This document shows, in pieces, positions 8,747 through 15,223 of a DNA stretch of 35,248 bases (the first letter of the stretch is position 1; every line of letters starts with the position of its first letter). The DNA comes from Acidobacteria bacterium UBA2994. GTDB lineage: Bacteria; Acidobacteriota; Vicinamibacteria; Vicinamibacterales; UBA8438. The stretch covers positions 154,518-189,765 of the forward strand of contig DEAA01000027.1 in assembly GCA_002346545.1 (NCBI GenBank), written 5' to 3'. Both the position numbers and the translations under genes were made by a program. Under the pieces are notes generated by a model, which worked only from the letters and a program-made list of their open reading frames with translations, was not told the origin of the DNA and did not search any database.

Positions 8747-9768
8747 TCGTCGTCTCCTCGAGGAAGCTCGACGAGCGCCCCCTGCTGGGCCATCGACTGG
8801 CTAGCGGCCTCAAGCATGCTGATCACGCGGAGACCCGCCCCGCTGCCGGTGAGCGGCTCGCGGCCGGTCTCGATCGACTCGAGGAAGTGGGTGGCGGCTC
8901 GGCTGAGCGCTTCGGTGGTCTCGAGTTGTGGAGCCCACATGTCGCCCGTCCGGTAGCTCACGAGCATCTCGTAGCGGCCTTCGGGGCCAGGATCCACGGT
9001 GATGCCCTTATCGTAGACGCGCACCTTCTCGCTCGGCTCGAGATCGTCGTAGACGATCATCTGGCGGGCGCCTCCGATCAGGGTTCGTCGTACCTTGACT
9101 GGAGCTAACCAGTTGACGTGGAAGTGGGCAATGAGACTGTCGTCGAACAGGCAAGTCAAGTAGGCGACGTTGGCGGTGCGGCCCGGGACATGGGCGCTGC
9201 CGATGGCCGAGATGGCACAGGGTCTCGCATCGAGCACATAGTCCATGATCGAAAGGTCGTGGACCGCAAGGTCCCACATTACGTCGACGTCTGGCTGGAA
9301 CAGTCCGAGGTTCACTCTCACCGAGTCGTAGTAGTAGAGATCGCCGAGTCGTCCTTCTTTGACCAGGCCGGCGATTTTGCGGACCGCGCCGGTGTAAACA
9401 AAGGTGTGGTCCACCATCAGCGTCCGCCGGCGAGCGACCGCGGCATCCCGGAGCCGGCGCGCTTCTTCACTGGTGGCGGCGAGCGGTTTCTCGACCCACA
9501 CGTGCTTGCCCGCCTCGAGTGCCTGCCTGACCAGATCGAAATGCGTGGAAACAGGGGTGGCGATCACTACGGCGTCGATTTGGGGATCGGCGATGAGATC
9601 GCTGGCATCGCTCGTGGTTCGGACACCGGGATAGCGTGCTTCGACGCGATCCCGCCGCTCGCTAGAGAGATCGCTGACCGCCAGGACCCGGGAGCCGGCA
9701 GCCTCGCTGAAGTTTCTGACGAGGTTGGGGCCCCAGTAGCCGTATCCGATGACGCCTACGCCGACCAT
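8743..9768 (-). CDS. Gfo/Idh/MocA oxidoreductase, WlbA/WbpB-like (nucleotide-sugar 3-dehydrogenase)
   Basis: 341 aa from the ATG at 9768; longer in-frame readings run through the acetyltransferase gene in another frame and are rejected. VGVIGYGYWGPNLVRNF is the Rossmann motif (about residues 4-20) with the GYWGPN sequence typical of WlbA/WbpB relatives. VWVEKPLAAT holds the EKP motif (93-95). DLAVHDLSIMDY (about 167-178) carries the catalytic Asp/His pair. WlbA/WbpB oxidises C3 of UDP-GlcNAcA or related sugars with NAD+, preparing for transamination and acetylation. The gene directly precedes this step's usual partner type: the adjacent WbpD/WlbB-like acetyltransferase ends 2 nt upstream. No aminotransferase is in the window. 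The exact sugar is inferred from the family only. Confidence 0.92.
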   Translation of the reverse strand: MVGVGVIGYGYWGPNLVRNFSEAAGSRVLAVSDLSSERRDRVEARYPGVRTTSDASDLIADPQIDAVVIATPVSTHFDLVRQALEAGKHVWVEKPLAATSEEARRLRDAAVARRRTLMVDHTFVYTGAVRKIAGLVKEGRLGDLYYYDSVRVNLGLFQPDVDVMWDLAVHDLSIMDYVLDARPCAISAIGSAHVPGRTANVAYLTCLFDDSLIAHFHVNWLAPVKVRRTLIGGARQMIVYDDLEPSEKVRVYDKGITVDPGPEGRYEMLVSYRTGDMWAPQLETTEALSRAATHFLESIETGREPLTGSGAGLRVISMLEAASQSMAQQGALVELPRGDDD

Positions 9769-9770
9769 GG

Positions 9771-10274
9771 TCAGACCGGGGTCTCGCCGGACGGGCGGGG
9801 GCCTCGTTCTCGGGTGTCGCCCACCACGCGGGCGGGCACGCCGGCCACGATGGAGTGAGGGGGCACGTCTTGGGTGACGACCGCGCCGGCGCCGATCAGA
9901 GCCTCGGCGCCAATGGTGACTCCGGCCAGGATGGTGACATTGCTGCCGACCGAGGCTCCGCGGCAGACGCGGGTCGGGATCTCGTTCCAATCGGTCTCGG
10001 TCTGGAGCGCGCCATCGCCGGAGGTCGCTTGCGGGAACAGATCGTTGGTAAACATCACGCCGTGGCCGATGAAGACCTCGTCTTCGATGGTGACGCCCGA
10101 GCAGATGAAGCTGTGCGACGAAATCTTGCAGCGCTGGCCGATGGTGGCTCGCTTCTGGATCTCGACGAATGTGCCGATACGGGTGCCCGTGCCCACTTCG
10201 CATCCGTAGAGATTCACGAGGTTGGGATGGCGGATCTCGACGCCCTCGGCCAGGTGAACGTCGGACGCGATCAT
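9771..10274 (-). CDS. WbpD/WlbB-like sugar N-acetyltransferase (left-handed beta-helix)
   Basis: 167 aa from the ATG at 10274 (MIASDVHLAEGVEI). Any longer reading adds non-conserved sequence across the promoter region, so this start is preferred. The sequence is made of hexapeptide repeats: GTRIGTFVEIQKRATIG, SHSFICSGVTIEDEVFIG, GASVGSNVTILAGVTIG and the closing DVPPHSIVAGVPARVVG. NLVNLYGC.VG, FVEIQ, SHSFIC and HGVMFTND are the signature blocks of the WbpD/WlbB family, which acetylates the 3-amino group of UDP-2-acetamido-3-amino-hexuronates. First gene of the minus-strand block, divergent from the acyltransferase at 10393. Confidence 0.9.
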   Translation of the reverse strand: MIASDVHLAEGVEIRHPNLVNLYGCEVGTGTRIGTFVEIQKRATIGQRCKISSHSFICSGVTIEDEVFIGHGVMFTNDLFPQATSGDGALQTETDWNEIPTRVCRGASVGSNVTILAGVTIGAEALIGAGAVVTQDVPPHSIVAGVPARVVGDTRERGPRPSGETPV

Positions 10275-10314
10275 AATAGGTATGTTCCCCCGGATCTCGA
10301 AGTAAAGAAAGAGG

Positions 10315-10332
10315 ATATCACGTGCGTGATAT
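10315..10332. promoter_or_regulatory. 18-bp perfect palindrome (operator-like) in divergent promoter region
   Basis: ATATCACG-TG-CGTGATAT: 8-bp arms around a 2-bp centre, in the 118-bp gap between the divergent WbpD-like gene and the acyltransferase gene. Its right half overlaps the predicted extended -10 at 10327-10335, a position where a bound dimeric regulator would block the promoter. The palindrome is seen; the function is inferred. Confidence 0.55.
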
Positions 10333-10335
10333 ACT
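10327..10335 (+). promoter_or_regulatory. Extended -10 promoter element for the acyltransferase gene
   Basis: TGATATACT matches the extended -10 consensus TGnTATAAT with one mismatch. No good -35 box is seen 16-18 bp upstream, which extended -10 promoters can lack. It lies about 58 nt before the GTG at 10393. Confidence 0.45.
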
Positions 10336-10392
10336 CCGCTCACGTCGGCCGGGAGGGGAGTTCGGTGTCCGCTTCCGCCCGCGAACACCGTC

Positions 10393-11205
10393 GTGGCTCC
10401 AGATTCCTCCAGCGCCGGCGCCGACCCCGCCACCCCGCCATCGCCGCGCAAGATCACCGTCATTCAAGAGGAACTGTTCGCGCCCGGGCAGAGCAAGGTT
10501 CAGCGCTACGCGACGCTGGCGGTCGGACGGCCAGGGTTGGTGGCGCTGGTGCGCTACGAGACGGTGATGAACCTGTGTTCGTGGCTGCCCGGGGCTCCCG
10601 GGTTGTTCCTGCGCTCGAAGCTGTATCCGCTGGTACTGGGACGCGTCGGCCGTAATGTTATTTTCGGGCAGAACGTCATCCTCCGGCACCCCCACAAGAT
10701 CCGGATCGGCGACGACGTCTACATCGACGACAACTGTTTGCTCGATGCCAAGGGCAACGACAACGACGGGATTACGATCGGCAACGGTGTCTTCGTCGGG
10801 CGCAACACGATCCTGAGCTGCAAGAACGGCGACATCGAGGTCGACGATCGGGCCAATATTGGGTTCAATTGCGAGATCTTCTCCGGCGGCCACGTACGCC
10901 TCGGAAAGAACACACTGGTCGCGGCCTACACCTACCTGGTGGGGGGGGACCACCTGCACGACCGCACCGATATCCCGGTGCTCGACCAGGGACGTGTGGC
11001 ACAGGGGATCGAGGTGGACGACAACGTCTGGTTGGGTGCCCACGTCGTGATCTCCGATGGCGCCACGGTGGGCCACGACGCGATCATCGGCGCCGGCGCG
11101 GTGGTGCGAGGACAGATCCCGCCGCTTGTGATTGCCGCAGGTGTTCCCGCTAAGGTGCTCCGCTCACGCGAGCCAACCGTTCCTGACCCCTTCGACACAC
11201 TCTAG
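10393..11205 (+). CDS. Hexapeptide-repeat acyltransferase (left-handed beta-helix)
   Basis: 270 aa from a GTG at 10393 with no clear ribosome-binding site, so the start is uncertain within a Pro/Ala/Ser-rich leader of about 18 residues. About 90 non-repeat residues precede a left-handed beta-helix (about 90-255) with repeats such as IRIGDDVYIDDNCLLDA, ITIGNGVFVGRNTILS, ANIGFNCEIFSGG and the closing AIIGAGAVVRGQIPPLVIAAGVPAKVL. This pattern belongs to the serine/sugar O-acetyltransferase group, for example NodL/WcaF-like acetyl transferases of glycan clusters. Expected reaction: acyl-CoA-dependent acetylation of a sugar or glycan. It is monocistronic or weakly linked to what follows. A run of eight G lies at 10941-10948 inside the gene. 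Confidence 0.88.
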   Translation: MAPDSSSAGADPATPPSPRKITVIQEELFAPGQSKVQRYATLAVGRPGLVALVRYETVMNLCSWLPGAPGLFLRSKLYPLVLGRVGRNVIFGQNVILRHPHKIRIGDDVYIDDNCLLDAKGNDNDGITIGNGVFVGRNTILSCKNGDIEVDDRANIGFNCEIFSGGHVRLGKNTLVAAYTYLVGGDHLHDRTDIPVLDQGRVAQGIEVDDNVWLGAHVVISDGATVGHDAIIGAGAVVRGQIPPLVIAAGVPAKVLRSREPTVPDPFDTL

Positions 11206-11411
11206 TGGGGCAGTCGGTCCAGCCCGCCATCCGGCGGAGATGCCTCCCGGTGTCTCGGCGCCTACAACCAATGGGCCCATCTTGCCGAACAGCTCGCTGT
11301 GAAGCCACTCGCGCAAGACAAACGCTAACGGCGAGTGGCGGTGGTGCGGTGCAGTAGAATGGCCCCTTCCTCCAGCGAGGCGCCGGGACGGCGCTCTGGA
11401 TCAATCGTCTG
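11206..11411. other. Intergenic region before the kinase fragment
   Basis: A 206-bp non-coding stretch. The only candidate signal is TAGAAT at 11355-11360, a possible -10 box about 52 nt before the kinase start; I see no convincing -35 and no terminator for the acyltransferase gene. Confidence 0.4.
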
Positions 11412-11759
11412 ATGATCGGGCAGCAGATCGGACACTACTACCTCATTGCCACGCTCGGCAGTCGGGGCATGGGCGAGGTCCACAAAGCCCGGGATACCCG
11501 TCTGCCAGACGGCTGGGCGGTCAAGGCGCTGAAGCCGTCGATGGCGAGGGAGCGGGTCGCGCTCCGCCGCTTCAAGCGGGAGGCCCGCCCTTCCTCGTCA
11601 CTCAGGCACCCCAACATTTGCACGGTCCTCGATGTGGACGAGGCGAACCGTCGGCTGTTTATTGCCACGGAGTACCTTGAGGGACAGTCGCTGCGGAATC
11701 TGTCCTCGGTCGATCCTGATCACCGCGACCTGCTCGGGGAGATGCGACCCACACCGTAA
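11412..11759 (+). pseudogene. Truncated Ser/Thr protein kinase (N-lobe remnant)
   Basis: 115 codons that match only the N-lobe of a PknB/Hanks-type kinase. IGHYYLIATLGSRGMGEV is the glycine-rich loop (Gly to Arg at one position). WAVKALKP holds the ATP-binding Lys, RRFKREA the alpha-C Glu, LRHPNICTVLDV follows, and FIATEYLEGQSL is the hinge. Full kinases need about 160 more residues with HRDxKPxN and DFG; here the frame ends at 11759, 20 nt before the next gene, with no kinase-like sequence in other frames. The string DHRDLL near the end looks like HRD but lacks KPxN and sits too close to the hinge. The N-terminal style is common in Acidobacteriota multidomain kinases. Probably a deletion remnant, possibly still translated. 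Confidence 0.8.
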
Positions 11760-11779
11760 ATGGTGCGACGGAGCCAGGT

Positions 11780-13108
11780 ATGACGGTGGAAGGACAGCGG
11801 GGGGCGTTGAGTGGATGGGGCAGGCATCCGGTGGTTGTGGCGCGTCACCGCCGTTCGGAGAACCTTGAAGCGATCACGCGAGGGGCGACACTGTCGAGGG
11901 GCCTAGGGCGGTCCTACGGCGATGCTTCATTGCCCGGCACGATCGACGGCACCCTCGCGGTGACTACCGCGGCGGACCGCTTCTGCTGGTTCGATGCCGA
12001 GCGCGGGGTCGTGCGGGCCGAAGCCGGGGTGTCGCTGGCCACGCTCAACCGCGTGTTTTGGCCGCGGGGCTGGAGCGTGCCCTCGTCGCCTGGTACCCAG
12101 CAAGTGACGCTAGGCGGTATGGTGGCGGCCGATGTGCACGGCAAGAGCCACCATAGCGAGGGATGCTTCGGAGAGCACGTGCGTTCGGTTCGAATGCGGG
12201 TTGCCGACGAACGTATTCTCGAGGTTTCGGAGGACGAGCAGCCGGAGCTCTTTCGAGCGACGCTCGGCGGTATGGGGTTGACCGGGCACCTGCTCGAGGT
12301 GGAGTTTCAGCTGCGGCCGATGCCATCGGGCTGGGTCTTGGCCGAGTCGCAGGGTTACGGTGACCTCGAGTCGACCGTCGAGGCGCTTCGGTCGGCTGGT
12401 TCCGAGTGGCCGCACACCTTGGCCTGGATCGATCTGTTGGCCGGGGGAAGCGCGTTCGGGCGAGGGGTGGTCGAGCGGGGACGTCGCGCCGACCCTGGCG
12501 AGGCGCCTTCTCGGCTCCCCGCGCCCCGGTTTCCGCCTGCGATCCCGTTCGTGTTTCCGCTCATCTCAGGTACGACGATGCGGCTAGCCAACATCGCGAG
12601 ATACTGGAGCCGGCGGCTGTATCGTCGTGGCATCGTTCATCCCGATGCGTTCTTCTATCCCCTGGACGTGGTGGGCTGGTTGAACCGACTTTATCCGCGG
12701 GCCGGGTTCACGCAGTATCAGGTCGTGCTGCCTACGAGCGCGGGCGTCGAGGGTTGCCGGCGGGTGCTCGACATTATGGTGCAACGCGGGGCGGTGCCGT
12801 TGCTCTGTGTGCTGAAAGACTTCGGAGGAGAGGGTAAGGGGATGCTGTCGTTTCCGAAGGCGGGACTCTCGATCGCCGTTGATCTGCCGATCACGGATCG
12901 CACCCAAGTCGCGGTGGATGCCATGAACGACTTTGTCGCCGGCGTGGGTGGACGGGTCTATCTCGCGAAGGACACCCTGACCCGGCCTGAGCATTTTCGG
13001 GCCATGGAGCCACGCCTCTCAGCGTGGCAGGCAGTGCGGCGCCGCTGGGATCCGGAGGCGCGGATCCGGAGTGCGCTGTCGGTACGTCTATTCGGAGATC
13101 CGATATGA
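11780..13108 (+). CDS. DprE1-like FAD-dependent oxidase (polyprenyl-phosphoryl-sugar 2'-oxidase)
   Basis: 442 aa. SRGLGRSYGDAS (39-50) is the FAD-pyrophosphate loop of the VAO/PCMH fold. GTQQVTLGGMVAADVHGKSHH (residues 105-125) is the DprE1 signature including the active-site His. The C-terminal part has CVLKDFG, LSFPKAGLSIAVDLPI (about 357-372) and VYLAKDT (Lys about 394), all recognisable DprE1 positions. Mycobacterial DprE1 oxidises decaprenyl-phosphoryl-ribose at C2' and DprE2 reduces it to the arabinose form. Here the Cys that reacts with benzothiazinones in DprE1 (Cys387 in M. tuberculosis, within NICVDFP) aligns with Ala in SIAVDLP. The ATG lies 20 nt after the kinase remnant; the end overlaps the next start as ATGA. 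Substrate in this organism is inferred. Confidence 0.87.
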   Translation: MTVEGQRGALSGWGRHPVVVARHRRSENLEAITRGATLSRGLGRSYGDASLPGTIDGTLAVTTAADRFCWFDAERGVVRAEAGVSLATLNRVFWPRGWSVPSSPGTQQVTLGGMVAADVHGKSHHSEGCFGEHVRSVRMRVADERILEVSEDEQPELFRATLGGMGLTGHLLEVEFQLRPMPSGWVLAESQGYGDLESTVEALRSAGSEWPHTLAWIDLLAGGSAFGRGVVERGRRADPGEAPSRLPAPRFPPAIPFVFPLISGTTMRLANIARYWSRRLYRRGIVHPDAFFYPLDVVGWLNRLYPRAGFTQYQVVLPTSAGVEGCRRVLDIMVQRGAVPLLCVLKDFGGEGKGMLSFPKAGLSIAVDLPITDRTQVAVDAMNDFVAGVGGRVYLAKDTLTRPEHFRAMEPRLSAWQAVRRRWDPEARIRSALSVRLFGDPI

Positions 13109-13842
13109 AGGCGCTCCTGATCGGTGCGACGCGGGGGATGGGGCGCTCCCTGGCTCGTCTGATGGTCGAACGGGGCGATCAGCTCTTCCTGCTCGGGCGA
13201 GACGAGTCGGCACTTGAGGTGACGGCGGCCGATCTCACCGCGCGTGGCGCGTCCGGGTCCGTGGGGACCGCGTTCTGCGATCTGGAGAGCCGCTCCGGGT
13301 TCGAGGCTGCCCTCGACGCGGCGTGGGCCGGGCTTGAGGGCGTCGATACCGTCGTGGTGACCGCCGGCTTGTTTGGTACGCAGGAGTCACTGGAGGCAGA
13401 CGCGGTACTTCGCCAGAGAGTACTGTCGGTGGATTTCGCGAACACCGTCGAATTTTGCGAGCAGGTGCGGATGCGGCTCCTCGCCGATGGGGGCGGAACA
13501 CTCTGCGTCTTCAGCTCGGTCGCCGGTGACCGCGCCCGGAAAAAGGTGGTGCTCTACGGGGCGGCCAAGGCCGGCCTGTCGTCCTATCTCGAAGGGGTGG
13601 ACCTGCGGTATCGAGAGGCCGGGCTGCGGACGGTGCTGATCAAGCCGGGGTTTGTCCGGACGAGCATGACGGCAGCGCTCGACGAGCCGCCCTTCGCGGT
13701 TGGACCTGATGAGGCGGCGCGCGGAGCCCTGCGGGCGATCGATCGTGGGGCGAGCGTGGCCTATGTTCCGCCGGTCTGGCGTCTGGTGATGTTGATCATC
13801 CGCTCGCTCCCAACCTGGGTTCTGCGTCGGACCGACTTCTAG
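13105..13842 (+). CDS. DprE2-like short-chain dehydrogenase/reductase
   Basis: 245 aa from the ATG at 13105, which overlaps the stop of the DprE1-like gene (ATGA) and begins at MKALLIGATRGMGRSLA; upstream in-frame sequence lies within the preceding gene. The glycine-rich cofactor loop is GATRGMGR (7-14). VTAG replaces the common NNAG. The catalytic Ser is in FSSVAGD (about 137), and Tyr and Lys in LYGAAKAGL (about 151 and 155), giving the complete SDR Ser-Tyr-Lys set. A hydrophobic C-terminal segment (RLVMLIIRSLPTWVL) may bind the membrane, as expected for an enzyme acting on a polyprenyl substrate. Paired with the DprE1-like oxidase it would reduce the 2'-keto intermediate, completing an epimerisation. 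Confidence 0.88.
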   Translation: MKALLIGATRGMGRSLARLMVERGDQLFLLGRDESALEVTAADLTARGASGSVGTAFCDLESRSGFEAALDAAWAGLEGVDTVVVTAGLFGTQESLEADAVLRQRVLSVDFANTVEFCEQVRMRLLADGGGTLCVFSSVAGDRARKKVVLYGAAKAGLSSYLEGVDLRYREAGLRTVLIKPGFVRTSMTAALDEPPFAVGPDEAARGALRAIDRGASVAYVPPVWRLVMLIIRSLPTWVLRRTDF

Positions 13843-13919
13843 ATGCCCCGTGTCGTCACCCGGGCAACTGGATCGGGGCCATGGTCCGAGAGGTTCTCTG
13901 GGGCCTGCGCGGGGAAAGG

Positions 13920-15011
13920 TCAGCAGCGTAGGGTGAGTTCCGCGATCCCGATGCCCGCTTCGCCCGCGACCGAGTAGAGCAGGTAGACCCGGTCATTCTC
14001 GACGTAGATTGCAGGGTCGCGGACCTGATTCACCCGGATGTTGATGGCGTCACGGACAGACGGATCGCGCGGAAGCTCGGCACCCTCCCAGGCCCATTCC
14101 GGCCGCAGGACCTCACGCTGGCCCTCGGCCGTCCAGTTTCGCCAGTCGTCCGAGAGCTCGATCGTGCTGAGCAGGATCCGTTCCGGGTTATCGCCCACGT
14201 TGGACCAGAACACGAACAGCCGGTTACGGCGTCGCAGGACGGCTGCATGGCGCATCGTCGGCTCGAACAGTGTCGGACCTTCCTCGAAGCCGCTCAAGCC
14301 GTCCCTGGAGCGGTAGATGACGCCCGGCATGGACAGGGCATACCAGTACCCGCGGTAGGGAAACGCACGGAAGTAGGAGCGGCCGAGCAGCTCCGGCCTG
14401 GCAGTGAAGCGCAGTCCGTCAGGAGACGTGGCCACGCGTGTGCGTTGAAGGCTTAGGCCCTCAAGCCCATGGTAGTACATCACGATCTGCCGCCGGTCCC
14501 GCCGCACATGTACGTCGGGCGAGGCTAGGTGCGGCTGGGTAGCGGTGAAGAGCGCTGAGGGGACGCCCTCGCCGCGTGATGGTGCCGCCTCAAGGCGGGC
14601 ACGCTCTTCGTCCGACACCGGCGCCGGAGTGGCCAGGAAATGCGACCGATCCAGGTCGAGCGCCCCTGGAGGGTGAATGGACCAAGGGCCGTCAAGCTCG
14701 TCGGCAAACGCCAGTCGGATATACGAGCCCTTGTGGTCGGCGAAATACAGGTAGTAACGGCCCAGGGGGCGGGGCACCCAGTCCGGGACCTCGATGAGCG
14801 ATGGTCCCTGGATATTGGTGCCGATGCCGCCGTCGAGATCGGGGTAGATGATTGGGGCGTCGAGGAGTCGTCGGATCTCGATGTTCAGATCGCCGACCAG
14901 GCAGCGGGTCTGAGCCCGGAGCGCAGCTGATGCCGCGGTCAGCCGTGACGTTGCCGCTAGTCCGCCCAGAGTCAAGCCGGCCTGGAGTACACGCCGCCGA
15001 CTTAGACGCAT
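13920..15011 (-). CDS. Tat-exported GH43-like beta-propeller protein
   Basis: 363 aa from the ATG at 15011. This start gives a clean twin-arginine signal, MRLSRRRVLQAG followed by a hydrophobic stretch to about residue 35; the longer open reading upstream has no conserved features and overlaps the next gene. The mature part contains repeated beta-blade motifs: GRYYLYFADHKGSYIRLAFA, VHVRRDRRQIVMYYHGL, GYWYALSMPGVIYRS, NRLFVFWSNVGDNPERI and RVYLLYSVAGEAGIGIAEL, as in five-bladed glycoside hydrolase family 43/117-type propellers. A plausible role is a periplasmic glycosidase or glycan-binding protein. Catalytic residues cannot be assigned with confidence. Last gene of a minus-strand secreted module, 212 bp after the SGNH gene, with its own possible -10 (15108-15113). 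Confidence 0.85.
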   Translation of the reverse strand: MRLSRRRVLQAGLTLGGLAATSRLTAASAALRAQTRCLVGDLNIEIRRLLDAPIIYPDLDGGIGTNIQGPSLIEVPDWVPRPLGRYYLYFADHKGSYIRLAFADELDGPWSIHPPGALDLDRSHFLATPAPVSDEERARLEAAPSRGEGVPSALFTATQPHLASPDVHVRRDRRQIVMYYHGLEGLSLQRTRVATSPDGLRFTARPELLGRSYFRAFPYRGYWYALSMPGVIYRSRDGLSGFEEGPTLFEPTMRHAAVLRRRNRLFVFWSNVGDNPERILLSTIELSDDWRNWTAEGQREVLRPEWAWEGAELPRDPSVRDAINIRVNQVRDPAIYVENDRVYLLYSVAGEAGIGIAELTLRC

Positions 15012-15104
15012 GGCGCGACCCTGGCGTAGACGGCCACGTTCGTGGCGGTACCCTGACACTCGGGGAGTAAGCAACGCATCGATGGGGCCTCGACGTTCGA
15101 TGTG

Positions 15105-15115
15105 CGCATTGTACC
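15105..15115 (-). promoter_or_regulatory. Candidate -10 element (GGTACAATGCG) for the Tat-exported protein gene
   Basis: On the minus strand the sequence reads GGTACAATGCG, with TACAAT as the -10 hexamer, about 97 nt before the start at 15011. The same 11 bases occur before the lipoprotein gene of this module (17788-17798). No clear -35 is seen. Confidence 0.4.
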
Positions 15116-15223
15116 GAAACGCTGCTGCAGCCGCCGGAAGATGATTCGTCCGAAGGGCGCCGCTGTGGTGGGTGCGTTCGCCACCTTTCGTTTTTTGGTT
15201 CGGGACACGGTCCCGGAGATTCG

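Noticed and set aside
10318..11076. 252-codon minus-strand frame opposite the hexapeptide acyltransferase
   Set aside because: Its repeats (VVVHLD, VDVDVVADPD) merely mirror the hexapeptide repeats on the other strand.
11720..11759. DHRDLL in the kinase fragment as a catalytic HRD motif
   Set aside because: It lacks the following KPxN, lies about 12 residues after the hinge rather than about 40, and no DFG follows; likely chance.
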